The position numbers and the translations under genes are program-made. A stretch of DNA of 64,000 nt from Rhabdophis nuchalis. Lineage: Eukaryota > Chordata > Lepidosauria > Squamata > Natricidae. The DNA lies in contig CM077648.1 in NCBI GenBank assembly GCA_039707465.1, positions 29,329,119 to 29,393,118 of the forward strand, given 5' to 3'. The notes under the pieces are model-generated. The model did no database searches. It saw only the letters and a program-made list of their open reading frames with translations, and had not been told where the DNA came from. This document shows, piece by piece, positions 1 to 12,326 of this stretch; within the stretch, counting starts at the first letter, position 1, and each line of letters begins with the position of its first letter.

Positions 1-273
1 TTCTATTTCACTAAAATATAGTAAAATTGCATCCCGATATCTTACACTGATATAAGCTTCCTTTTATGTGCATACAACACTTTTAAGAAAAGGGAATGGA
101 TATTCAACCATGTGGCTCAGCGGTGGGATTCAAAAAACTTTACTACTGTGGGATTGGCTTGATGGGTGTGGTGTGGCTTGGTGGGTGTGGCAGGGGAAGG
201 ATACTGCAAAATCCCCATTCCTTCCTGATCAGCTGGTCTTGGGAGGCAGAGGATAGATGGGCGTGAGCCCAGT
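1..273. other. 3' flank, no feature recognised
   Basis: There is no convincing coding or repeat signature. A short G/T-rich TGGGTGTGG duplication lies around 160-190. Confidence 0.4.
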
Positions 274-364
274 CAGAGGTGATATTTTCTGGTTCTCCAA
301 ACTATTCAAAATTTCCGCTACCAGTTCTCCAGAACTGGTCAAAATGTGCTGAATACCACCTCTG
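274..364. mobile_element. Short MITE, CAGAGGTG ends
   Basis: Terminal inverted repeats CAGAGGTG... and ...CACCTCTG bound a 91-bp element with an internal CCAGTTCTCCAGAACTGG palindrome. No clear 8-bp target duplication is seen. The ends resemble the hAT MITE at 38869-39120. Confidence 0.5.
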
Positions 365-1184
365 ATGTGGTTGCCCTCTGCCGTCCTAATTTTTGACTCC
401 TCCTGTAGGTATCTTTTTCCTTTGGGGCTTAGTGTGTGAAGCTGAAAAATTCACAAAGACGACAAAACTACTTCTAAACTCACGAGAACTGTATGGATTT
501 GTCCATGTGGTCACCAGGAGCTGACAATTTTTCTTCTTGCTTTTCTTAATAAAAAGAGCACATTAAACAAAAAATGTAATTTGCAGGATGTTTGTTTTGA
601 GTTCCTGTGCCTGGGGCTTAGATGTGGGATGTGGAACTTTTTAATAACGTTAAGAGAGTGTTAAAAAAACTAAATGGCTGAGCTCTACAAAGTCACAAAT
701 GCTTAACTGTTGTTGACAAATCTCAAGAGTATCAAGAGTAGGTCAGAGAAGGCGACAGGGAAAGCTGAAACCCACTTCACTGCATCTATTGAAAACAAAA
801 TGAGAAAGATCAACATTTTGTAGGGACTCCTTGTGCTGTTCCAGAGGAAGAGATAGTTCAAGAACTGTGAGATCCTGAGGTTTGGTTGTTCTGTGTTCTG
901 GCTGATACGAAGTGGTTTCTGAAAATTTTATCTTCAAATTTCTTACTTTTTTTTTTTTTTTACTTCTGATCTAAAAGTCTACATATGCATTCCATTCAGA
1001 GCACTGAAATAAACCATATTCTCAAAGATGCTATAAAACGTATCTGAAGACCATCAATAACCATCCTTCTAGATTTTGATTTAAAGGGACTATAATGTTT
1101 ATACTGATATTATTGTACCACCAGTATAAACATAATGACTTAAACTCAAGATTTATTACTTGGAAATTTGTACAATCGAACATG
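365..1184. other. 3' intergenic DNA, nothing recognised
   Basis: AT-rich sequence with a short T-run near 945-960. No coding, RNA or repeat family recognised. Confidence 0.4.
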
Positions 1185-1192
1185 ATATAGAG

Positions 1193-1590
1193 CTGTGATG
1201 GCAAACCTATGGCATGTGTGCCACAGGTGGCACGTGGTGCCATATCTGAGGGCATGCGACGTGTTGCCCTATGTCAGCTCCAGCACGCATGCGTGCTCCA
1301 GCCAGCTGATTTTTGGCCTTCCAGGGGGCGAGGGAGGTCATCTTCACACACACCCCAGGCTTCAGGGAAGTCTCCAGAGCCCGTGGATGGTGAAAAACAG
1401 GACCAACGGGCCTACTGGAAGTTCAGACACTTCAGTGAGGCCTGTGTGCATGCACAGGGGGAATGCAGGGGGTTGTGCATGCATGTGCGGGGGGAGGACA
1501 TTGCATTATGGGTGCGGGCATGCACGTGTGCACTATCGTGAACACGCCCACCCTTTTGGCAGCTGAGCAGAAAAACATTCACCATCACTG
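1193..1590. mobile_element. Non-autonomous hAT element (TGATGGC family)
   Basis: The ends are CTGTGATGGCAAACC and ...ACCATCACTG, bounded by the 8-bp duplication ATATAGAG (1185-1192 and 1591-1598). The interior is rich in GCATGC and ACACGC runs. It belongs to the same family as 38457-38815. No transposase is encoded. Confidence 0.85.
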
Positions 1591-2114
1591 ATATAGAGAT
1601 TATTTTTTTTAAATTTTTCCTCCTGGATAAGAACCCTCTTGCTGGATCCAGGCCAAGGCCCATCATTGTTTAACACTTGATTTCTCATTAAGGCCAACCA
1701 CGTACTGCTAGACTATTTGCATGAAAGCGGCAGAGATATACTCTATCCCCACTCTTGACCCCTTGCAACTAAGTACATCATGGAGCCACTCGGTTCAAAT
1801 TTAAAGTTAACAGTAAATCTTAAAGATGAAAAGCATTTGATAAACCCGTCATTCATTAATTTATCCAATTCAGCTGTGTTTCTTTGTTACCGTGCTGATT
1901 CGCTTCCTATTTTTCCTTTCATTTATAATTTTACCTGTAACTTCATTAAACTGTCGTTAAACGCTACCTCACCTATATTGTTTTGTGGCTCATTTACAGG
2001 CATAAATATGATGGTGTAGGCTTATAGTTTGTTTTGCAATATTCTTTATTTTTAATCAAAAAGGATCTTTGTAAAAAGTCAAATGGGCAAGAAGCTCCAA
2101 AGGAGGAAATCGGG

Positions 2115-2411
2115 CAGTGGTGGGTTCCAGATCCCGTTCCAACCGGTACAGTTGGAACAAGCCTGGCGTCGTCCACATGGACACACGCGTGCGACATTTC
2201 CACAAGCCTCTACGATGCTCCAACTGCTTGGCAGAGTGTTGTGCAGGTGCTATATGCGCCATGTGCGTAATCGCTGAAGGCTTTAAAAGACAGGCAAGGA
2301 GCTCAGGCGGGTGGGTGGGCCCTCTGGAACACTGTACTGGAACAGTACCCAGTGTTCCAGGCAGGCTCTGGAACACCCGTACTGGGGCATACCACCTGCA
2401 ACCCATCACTG
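2115..2411. mobile_element. Non-autonomous hAT element (CAGTGGTGGGTT family)
   Basis: The left end CAGTGGTGGGTTCC and right end CAACCCATCACTG are inverted repeats. The interior (CCGTTCC, GGTACAG, GGCGTCG) matches the copy at 15139-15409. No target duplication was found, so one end may have been altered. Confidence 0.7.
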
Positions 2412-2419
2412 CAGTCAGT

Positions 2420-3007
2420 TACCACTGCAGTCACTAAAGTTACCAAGCAGCCTGTTGTTTAAGTTGGGCTCAAGGTTTTGATATTACAGTGAGTTCCACT
2501 GAGGCTAATTAAAATAACAATTATATTATTTTGCTGGTAAAGTGTAGGCAAAAGTTATTGTTATACAATAATCTCCAACAAGGTGGTGATGGCCATGGGC
2601 AAACGACGTGGGATTACAGAAGCCAGATGTCGTCACTGGGATTCTATTTTAGTTATAATGAGGCAATATTTCAGATGTATGGAGGATGAAATAATTAGTC
2701 CTCAGTGACTTCTTATAATTCTTTATAAAGAAAATTATTGTTACATGAACCACTACTATATGAGATAAATCCTGAAATTAAATAAATCTCACTGTATTTC
2801 AGCTAGGCGTCGAAATACCAAACACTGCATTCAAAGACACATGAAACAGACATAATTTTTAAAAATCTGAATTTAAGTAATTAAGAAATCAGTTTCTCTT
2901 TTAATACTGCAGATCTATTATCAGAAGCAAATAAAAACATTTACTAACAGTATATATATTCACATTGCTATAAGTATAATTCAGAAAAAGAAACCAAGAC
3001 AGAAATC
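2420..3007. other. AT-rich 3' flank
   Basis: No feature recognised beyond the downstream element of the poly(A) site. Confidence 0.4.
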
Positions 3008-3025
3008 CATAGTAACCTTTTAATA

Positions 3026-3047
3026 TTTATTGCTTGGAGGTTTTATT
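3026..3047 (-). promoter_or_regulatory. Tandem poly(A) signals
   Basis: Two minus-strand AATAAA hexamers lie at 3042-3047 and 3026-3031. Downstream on the minus strand, around 2985-3005, is a T/G-rich stretch (CTTGGTTTCTTTTTCTG) resembling a downstream GU-rich element. Cleavage would be near 3005-3015. Confidence 0.5.
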
Positions 3048-4495
3048 GTATTTAAAAATATGGAAGATACATGTTTAGCGAGAGCCATTTTCTTTCTGTC
3101 CATTTGAAACATCTTAACATCCAAATAACCAACTCTAAAAATCTTCCAATATACATAAAGGCTTATTTTCTTTGAACTAATAACAAACTAACATTAACAT
3201 CAATTGTAACAAAACAGAAACATTTCTGCCATGGTGTACAGGCAATTTAAGGTTTTAATTCATTTTGTGTATGTGGAATTTAGTTCAGCCAATCCTTAAA
3301 GTTGTTGGTTGTTTTTGAAACTATATCGTCAGAGGTTTAAGACTCTGCTTATCTACATAATAGCAGCAGTAAGTTAATAACTTGTTTCAAAACATCATGT
3401 AAAAATGCTTATTTCCTATGTTTCATATAAGCAATAGCATTAAAGTATATATTTTAATGCTTGGGGTTACTAATTATTTTGGCTCAAACATTTTATTTCT
3501 GTGATACAAGAATTGAAAGCTAGGACCTAAATTGCTTTGAATATAAATAAAAGATTTAAGACTATGCAATATGATTACCGATATTTGAAATATCATTATA
3601 ATGTTCAAATGTAACAATGCATACAGCATGTGTGATCACTTGAAAACCTACCTCCAAAGGTTTTCTTAACAATTTGGACCAATCAGAGCCTTACCGATCT
3701 GACCAATTTTTTAGGAATTAAAAAACTGCATTAATTTGGTGTAACTGAGTCCAGATGAAGATACAAAACTAGCATAGAATTTCATAAAAATATAACTTTC
3801 TTTGAATTAGCTTTGCTCCTGTTGGCTACTTAGAAAGGTCCATATAGTTATTTTCCAGGAAAATATAGAAATGGTTTGCCTTCTTCCAAGATGATTATTA
3901 TTTGCAACAGTGAATTATGAGGTTATTTATGTTACATTACTAATTAAGCATTTCTGCAACTCTTTAGGACAAAATGATTATTTTTTAAAAAGTGAGATAA
4001 TATAATCAAATGCTACTAACAAAAATTTTAAAAAATCCTTATAAACCTTTCTAATTCTTGTTTTCTAAGACATGTAGCTACTATAATGAAGTTACAAGCT
4101 TTCACTAGTTTTCCTTAAAAAAAATTAAAAGCAAAGGCCTTAATTACCTTTGAATGACCTATTTTGTGTTTACACCAAGCTGGATCTCATCAACTCTCAC
4201 TCTTTGATATAGTCACACGTTTCCCATTAGCTAAAAAGTGTGGTCAACTAAATACCTGTTAGAATCAGGAAGTTTGCATCAGAATAGAGATGATATCATT
4301 GATAGAAATGTTCAAGTACGCTTTATACTTGGAGAATAAGTGAGGTGAGGTTTGCTTCTTTTATTGTAGTTAATAGGATCACAGAAACAATGCAAGACAC
4401 CTTGTTCTTCAGTATTAATAGAAATCAAAGCATTTAATCTCTAGTTACAAGAAACAAACTACATTTTCTTTTGGTTTAGGCAAGACCCCAGATCA

Positions 4496-4606
4496 GGGGT
4501 ATCAAACTTGTGTCGTCATGTGACTTATTGTGACTTTCCCCCCATTTGCTAAAGTGGGCATGTGCAGCATGCGACGCATCCAGCCTGCGGGCCGCGAGTT
4601 TGACAG
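4496..4606. mobile_element. hAT fragment (CAGGGGTRTCAAACT family) in the 3' UTR
   Basis: The left end CAGGGGTATCAAACTTG and right end GCGGGCCGCGAGTTTGACA show the inverted-repeat plan of the family at 32496-32776. The right terminus has lost its last bases. Confidence 0.7.
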
Positions 4607-5343
4607 CTAGATAGACATTATTTCTAGGTATATATGTATTGTGCTAATTTCTCTTGGTGTGAATGCGTGCTAATAATGAACCACACTCTGGGAAACAGCA
4701 ACTAACTTTACTTCAAGAAATAACCTGGCAACAAAAACATAATGGAAAAAAATGCAATGAGGAACGATTTAAGGTATACTTGATAAACATTTTACTTTAA
4801 GATTGAAACAAAACCATTTAAAGAAGCAACTTAATTTGTTTCAACATATAATACATAATTATACAATTCGTTTAGCTGAGATAAGTTATTTTAAGTACTT
4901 CATTTGTATAAACAGAAAAAGCAGTAGAAAGTGTGCAAACAATGATGCTCCAAAACAATAAATTTTCAACAGCTATGATAAAGTAACAAACTTGTACTTG
5001 CAACAGCTACTGATTCGAAAACAGACTCTGTCCTTGTCAGGTGACATGGTCTGCGAGTCAAACAGAAGAACACAGACTAGACTGGCCTTAGTTTCTTTTA
5101 AAAAAATCATAAATCTAGAAAGGATTTTTGTAAAGATGTTATATTTTGTATAGAAGAGTAGAAAGAGTGTTTCAAAAGGCACTTTTGAATTTAAGGCAAG
5201 TAAGGTATGATTTCATAGAAAGTTAAACATAGAAGTGGTACAACTAAGACCTCTTTCTTAAGTGGTTCCTTTATAATGGATTCGGCTCAAAATGGAAACT
5301 CAACCTCTAGTGTTTCCCAACCATATAATAGAAAGATCTAGGT

Positions 5344-5478
5344 CAGGGGTTCCCAAACTTGGCAACTTGAAGACTTGTGGACTTCAACTCCCAGAATTCT
5401 CCAGCCAGCAGAGCTGGCTGGAGAATTCTGGGAGTTGAAGTCCACAAGTCTTCAAGTTGCCAAGTTTGGGAACCCCTG
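5344..5478. mobile_element. Perfect palindromic MITE (66-bp arms, 3-nt loop)
   Basis: The left arm starts CAGGGGTTCCCAAACTTGG and is matched base for base by the right arm, with AGA between. It is flanked by the 8-bp duplication ATCTAGGT (5336-5343 and 5479-5486), indicating a hAT-type insertion. It lies inside the predicted ARFIP1 3' UTR. Degenerate relatives are at 34078-34193 and 52622-52722. Confidence 0.92.
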
Positions 5479-6003
5479 ATCTAGGTGTAAAAATCGCCTA
5501 TTTTTTTGCAATTCCACATTGTCAGTGAGTCACTGATTTTGTGAATGAAGCTGTTTAAAGGCCTTAATGTTTTTGTTTTTAAAAAAATACTTTTTGAACA
5601 CAGTTACATGAAAAAGAATCTGTAGAGGTTTAATACATTTATATAAAATATCAGATATATCAGGTATAAATCATGAGCATCTCTTTTGGAAAATTTCTCA
5701 CCTTCTACTTGCCACAGTTACCAAAGATCACAAATATTTTTGTCAGTGCAAATCTATACTTCCCTACTACAGAAAACCATTCACCCTTAAATACAAAACA
5801 TTTTGATTCTGAAATGACGTTAATTTGGTTACATCCATCCACCCTGCCAAATTATTGTAGTATTCATTATTGGAGAGGGGAAGGAATTAAAGCTGCTTGT
5901 GCAAGTATCACTACAAACAGTCCTTCTTATAGAAAAGCTTCTTGATTCTTCCAGGATATAGAAGATCCTGGGCTGAAACAATGGATCTCTGTGCATGGTT
6001 CAA

Positions 6004-6159
6004 TTACTGATCTTCGAGCCAAGAAGGAGCATCCACTCCAGGTATTTTCAATTTGATATGGAATAGTTTAAGGGTCTGTTCAAGCTGTTTTTGATTTCCT
6101 GAAAAATAGGCCGCAATGGCATTGTGGAACAGAACAAGTTGATTGTGCAGCACCTTCAC
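6004..6159 (-). CDS. ARFIP1: ARFIP1 terminal coding exon (residues 323-373 and stop)
   Basis: The acceptor is TCTCCACAG before 6159. It encodes [20 protein letters not shown] through [12 protein letters not shown] and ends in TAA at 6006-6004. It completes the last BAR helix, and the tail closely matches the [12 protein letters not shown] end of ARFIP1. The preceding intron is about 11 kb and repeat-laden. Confidence 0.97.
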   Translation of the reverse strand: MKVLHNQLVLFHNAIAAYFSGNQKQLEQTLKLFHIKLKIPGVDAPSWLEDQ

Positions 6160-9100
6160 CTGTGGAGAAAAATCAAAATTGAAAATGAAAATATATGTAC
6201 AGAATATTGAAAGGGGACACCCAAGGAATAATGTTTATTTTTTTACAATTTTTCTCTACGGTGAAATGATCAGATTAAAAGCAAAAAAAAAAAAAAAAAA
6301 AAAAAAACAGTTTCACCAACAGAAGCAAATATCAACTAATTAATACCGACAGCCAAATTAAATGAAGAGGCTGTGTATGATAAATATAACCTTACCTGCA
6401 TAGCTGTGCTTAACTGACTATGCTCACATGACCCGCTAAGCATAATTTGGCTTAGTGACAGATGAGCCGAACCCTGCCACAGGCTCTTCCTGTGAGTGGG
6501 TGCACTGAATGAAATATGAATGACATAAATCATAGCTAATTTGGAGGGCTGTGTGCAATCTTGCTCATTTGTAGTCATCCATGTTATATCTTATCGCCAC
6601 ACACAAATACGCCCCATTGTTTTGTTTACTCGTTGCTCTAAGAGTTACAGTTGTTCATCAACACGTCAAAAAGATTGTTTGATTATTTTATCCAACAGAT
6701 ACGCTGATCAGGTGTATCTTTTCATCAGTTGCATCTGTTTGTCTATTTTGTTTTCTGATAAGGACATTACTATATTATATTATTGCATTTGATTGTTAAC
6801 AGCCATCAATCAATTAAGGAAAATATTGGTGCAAGCTTATCAGTTGGATAGAGATATGTAAGGATAATTTGCAAATAATAAAATTGAACCGATTACTTCA
6901 AGATATCGCTATTATCATTTGATAGTTAATTCAGCCAAATAAAATAAAGATAAAAATATGTATAGTGGGAACAAAGCAGATATATAATCTATACACAAAG
7001 TAGTGTCTATAATAGTGATAGCCACTATAATGTGCACAAGTAGCCTTTGACTCACAACAGTTCATTTAATGATTGACAAAAGTGACCTATGACCATTTTT
7101 CACACTTACGACCATTGCAGCATTCCCATGGTCATATCATCAAAATTCAGATGCTTAGGAACTGACTCATATTTATGACGGTTGCAGTGTCCTGGCATCA
7201 TGTGATCATCTTCTGTGACCTTCTGACAAACAAAGTCAATGGGAAAGCCGGATTCATTTAACAACTGTGTTACTAACTTAACAATTTAGTGATTCACTTA
7301 ACAATTATGGCAAGAAAAGTTGTAAAATGAGGCAAAATTCACTTAACAAATGTTTCATTGAATCACAGAAATGTTGGGGTCAATTGTGGTTGTAAGTTGA
7401 GGACTACCTGTAATTTGAATATTTGAATAACACTAAGAAAATCTAGATATAACACTCCACTTGGTCATGAAGCTTGCTAGTTAGGATTTTGGCTAGTCAT
7501 TGGATAGGATCATATATCAAGTTATTATGTGGGTTATTTTTTCGATGTTGTAACAATGTTGTAAGCAAGCTAGATTCTCCTGTGTCTAATTAATTAGATT
7601 TACTGAAAGGACAAAAAGGATGATAGGTTACAAAAATCTTGGTAAAATGAATATATTTACTTTACTATCTTTACATTGGTTATAGTATAATCCTTCATCC
7701 TTCATCCTCCTGATAGTTTCCTTTTGGAACTGTCTGTCAGCTTTTGTGATGTATTTTTTTTTAAATTCAATTTATATCCCGCCCTTCTCCACGAAGGACC
7801 GAGGGCGGCGCACAGAAATTTAAAAACATATAAAACAGAATATACAAAATTTAAAAGCATATTAAATTACATGAATCAATCCTATGCTAAAAACCAAATT
7901 AAAAACCCCAATTTAAAACTATCTAAAATAGCCCCAGCGGGAGGTTAGGCTAGGCCGGCTTGCTGAAAAAGATGTGTCTTTAGACACTGGCGGAAGAGGT
8001 GGAGGTCCAAGATGGTACGAAGTTCAGGGGGAAGGTCGTTCCAAAGGGCAGGGCCTGCCACAGAGAAGGCTCTTCCCCTGGGTGTCACCAGACGGCATTG
8101 CCCGGCCGACGGCACCCTGAGAAGGCCCTCTCTGTGGGAGCGGATCGGCCGTAGGGATGTATGGGGCAGGAGACGGTCTCTCATATAACTAGGCCCCGAG
8201 CCATGGAGCGATTTAAAGATGGTTGTCAGAACCTTGAAGCGCACCCGAAAGACCAAAGGAAGCCAGTGCAGCTCGCACAGGATTGGTGTTATATGGGAGT
8301 ATCTCGGATGTAGAAGAAATGTAGAAGAAATGTACTCAACTTTTAATATTTTGCGGATATACTAAACCCTGAATGTTTTCCAAACTATAAACCTCTTTCC
8401 TCAGGTCTGAAAAGAGCACTGCAATATCATCAATGGGCACCTGACGCATTACCATCAAAACTCCCTTCAAAGTCAGGCCCAATTTACTAAAAATAAATTA
8501 TGTATTTATTTATCCAATGTATTTATTTATCTATTTGGCTGCTCATTTTAACAACTGACTCTGGGCAAATAGCAACATTAAAATAAAATACAATCATATC
8601 TGTTGCAAAAGTTAAAATACAAAGCAGTTGATCAAGATCAGCCCAAATAGCTCACATAACTAAGAACTGGGTCCCAGAGCCAGGTCTTGAGGGCTCTACA
8701 AAAAATCTGCATGGTCAGGCCCAATTTCAGAAGGAAGATGTTCCATAAGATGGGTGCTACAGCAGAAAAGGCACCTCTAGGCCCTGCCAACTGACATTCT
8801 TTGGACAATGGGACCCCAAGCATGCTTATCTTGCCTGATTGGATTGAATGGGTAGAAATCATTGGGGAAGAGATGGCCCCTCAAGTAACAAGACAAGACA
8901 TAAGCTTAGGAAACCTCATTGCCAATCCAGCCACAGAGTCAAAGAGCTCAGGCAGGGAGAATACTATACAACAGGAGGGTACATATCATAGCAACAATCC
9001 TACTAATCTCTAGAGCCCAACTGAACAAATAGGATCTTGCATCTAGCAATTTCAGGAGCTTAAAAAGATGCTGGAGAAGGGGTGTCGAACTGGATTTCTT

Positions 9101-11874
9101 TGAGGGCTGGATCAGTAGATCTCCGTGGGCCAGCTGGGTAGTAGTAATGGAGGAGACAGGATGGACCCTGCTGGGCAAAATAGGGCCTGGGGTGGGGTGA
9201 GGGTCCACCCCGCCCCATTTTCAGCCTGGACAGTATCCTGCAGCACCCTGCCGGCCAAAGTGGGGCACGAGAGGCCCACACCCTGTTTTGCCTGGCAGAG
9301 GCACTATGGGCTGGTCCTTTGCTATTTCCAGGCCGGCGCTGAGGGCCAGATTTAAGCACCCCAGGTCTATACTCTGGCAGTTCGAGTCCTATCCCTGCAT
9401 GATGGAATGAGCTCCCATCATTTGCCTCAGCTCCTGCCAACCGAGCAGTTCAAAAGTATGTAAATGCAAATAGATAAATATGTACCTCTTCAGTGAGAAG
9501 GCAAAAGGGCTTCATGTTTCACTGCATGCTTTGCACTGCGGCATGGTGTCACATGACTGCAGAAACATCTTTAGACAGAGCTGGTTTAATGGCTTAGAAA
9601 TGGAGATCAGCGCCACCTACGACTAATGGAATACAATCCGCAGGGACCCCTATTGTGTGGTCCTAGCTAATCTCACATCTGAAACCCAGCTAGGCACATA
9701 TTAGAAAGGGGCTGTTCCACTTGGGCTCAGCCAAGTTTCAGTAATATATGACAGGTCAGCTTTCTCGTCCATAATCAAGTCATATTGGTGACCATCTTTA
9801 AAGCGCTCCATGGCAAGGGACCTGGCTATTTGCAAGACCGCCTGCTGCTGCCAAATACCTCCCACCGACCAGTTCACTCCCACAGAGAGGGCCTCCTCAG
9901 GGTGCCGTTGGCCAGGCAATGTCGGCTGGCGACCCCCAGGGGGAGAGCCTTCTCTGTGGCAGCTCCTGCCCTCTGGAATGACCTACCCCCTGAACTACAG
10001 ACGATCATGGACCCATGCCTCTTCTGTCGGGCCCTGAAGACCCATTTATTTCGTGCTGCCGGCCTGTCGAAGTTTTTAAATTGATTTTAGTAGGGTTTTT
10101 TTTTAATTTGGTAGGCCAATTTATTTAATTATATCTTAACATTTGATCTTAACTTTTATATTACTCATTTTTACCGTTGGCTGTACACCACCCTGAGTCC
10201 CGAAAGGGAGATAGGGCGGTATATAAATGCAATAAATCTTAATCTTAATCGTCAAAATATGAGTCTATATCCAGACTTAACCAATGTTATACTGTCATTT
10301 CCAAGCACATATTTTTATTTTAAAAATAACCACTAAAGACATGATACTGCTGTCCTACATGTATTAAATCTGTCCTATTTAGAGCCAGACCCTGAATTAG
10401 ATGTTTATGCTGATCCTCTATTCATGCATATTTTGGAATTTTTCACATTATCATTACCCATTACATCTTGGGTCAAAAAAATTCTTTTTTGTCTTATGTA
10501 ACCCTGAAAAACAAGAGCCCGTAATTGTCTTTCTCATAGTTGATTAAGCCAAGGAAGAGTATGTGCATCCTCTAATAAATCAGACTGAATAGAATTTCCC
10601 AGAGAAATGCAAGTACCTGAAAATGCTTGATTGCAAGTCTCCACCCTGCTAGCATAACTCAAGGGAAATCTTCATGTCAGGCCAATCTGGTTCAATCCAG
10701 ACACCCTGCCAACTTCCTCACATGAGTAACATTTCTATTGTCTCCAATCTCCATTTTCAAATCTAAGATCAAACCCCATAGAAAAATCCTTTCAATTCTT
10801 CAGTTGAACTTTTTAAAAACCCACTCTCAACACAGCCCTGGATGCCTTGAGTACTTTGCAGTCTTTGTTTGAAACCTTAAAAACAGTGATCTGAGCAGAG
10901 TTTTGAAACAAAAAATAGTTTTTCAGGACATTCTACCGGAATGTTTCAGTGTTCCCTATTCTGAAGGATGAGCTGGAGATTGTTCTATTATCTACCATCT
11001 CCAGCCAATGTCATGATCAGTGAAATTTCAATGTCACTGTTAACAATTTAAATTTAACAGCTTTACAGTAACTACCTATCCCAAAGCTTTCAATAGTTTA
11101 GATTACAAGATTTTAGTAAGCATACTTTCCAGCTGTATCAACCAGAACAGAAATGTTGCAACGCATCACACTAAGACTAAGTGTGGAAAAAGGTCTTGAA
11201 GTGTTCATAAATCAAATAAATAAATAAAAAGTTTATACTCCATAACTACCTACTTCTTCCACAGTTGTTGCTAGTCTGCATCTGTTACATGCTTATGTCT
11301 ACTAACTGGGAAAGCAGATTTGTGTGTGAAATACGTGGGATGGCCATACTTAAAAGTAATTTGCAATTACAATCAGACAGCAAAACTAGACATCACTCTG
11401 TTTTACTGACTGAACAGGATTTTAAAATCCAGTTTTATGAATTAGACATATGTATGCAGTTATAATGCATTATGCAATTAAGGCACATCCCATAATAGTT
11501 CTGGCAATACTTCCACATACCGACAAAATATCAGAGGAAAAAGACCCAAGTGAAAAGCTTGTAGTGACTTTGTAGAGTTACATTCCAGGCAGTTAAACAA
11601 CTGGTGCCTCCATAATATTGGCTAACTGGTGATGAAAGACGAACGGCACTATTAACAATCTAGACAAACAGGACATAAAATGATAGCACAGCAAAAAATT
11701 GAATCAATTCAACGGTTCCAACATTTTAATCTTTTGCTTCCATTACAGCTAAAATAATTTTCATGGCATCAAATGAAAGTTTCCTATTCTTTTTAGCTGT
11801 TTCAAGTTGTTGATACACTCATAAAGTTCCTCTTACATTGTTCCTCTTAGACTGTACTACCTAGTAACTCAAAA

Positions 11875-11910
<36 letters not shown>

Positions 11911-12294
11911 ATACCAATGCATGAGAACAAACTTGACTATTACTATAAAAAAATAGCTATTATAAGGTACCATTTAGTGGAAAGATTTTTGTTTAATTCT
12001 TTTTTTTCCTGTCAGGTTCGTTCTCCTTTTTTATGTGCAATCCCTTTTCTTCCAAAATTCAAATTGGAATTTTCAAAGCATAATTTCATCTTTCTGACTT
12101 CACAATGTAAAAAAATGTTTTCTTCTACTGAAGACTTATATTTTCATCTTGTTCATAGGCAAGATTTCTACTGCATCCATTTTAGTTTAATTCTTTTTAA
12201 TACTGTATTGTTTGTGGTTTTTATATGTATTTTTAATTTCCCTGTGCCCCGCCTCGAGTCCCTTTGGGGAGAGAGAGCGTGTTATAAATTAAAT

Positions 12295-12326
<32 letters not shown>

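Larger units (their letters stand above)
3008..6003 (-). other. ARFIP1: Predicted ARFIP1 3' UTR
   Basis: This is about 3 kb of AT-rich sequence between the stop codon and the best poly(A) signal pair. It includes a hAT fragment (4496-4606) and a perfect hairpin MITE (5344-5478). Other minus-strand AATAAA matches exist near 3490 and 4356, so shorter ends are possible. No competing coding signal is seen. Confidence 0.5.

Noticed and set aside
5344..5478. Rho-independent-type terminator or microRNA gene
   Set aside because: The target duplication and related copies show it is a transposable element. No microRNA-like arm asymmetry can be judged from sequence.
9785..10084. Host gene from the 99-codon plus-strand frame
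   Set aside because: It is the ORF2 C-terminus of an L2/CR1-group LINE, present in several copies here.
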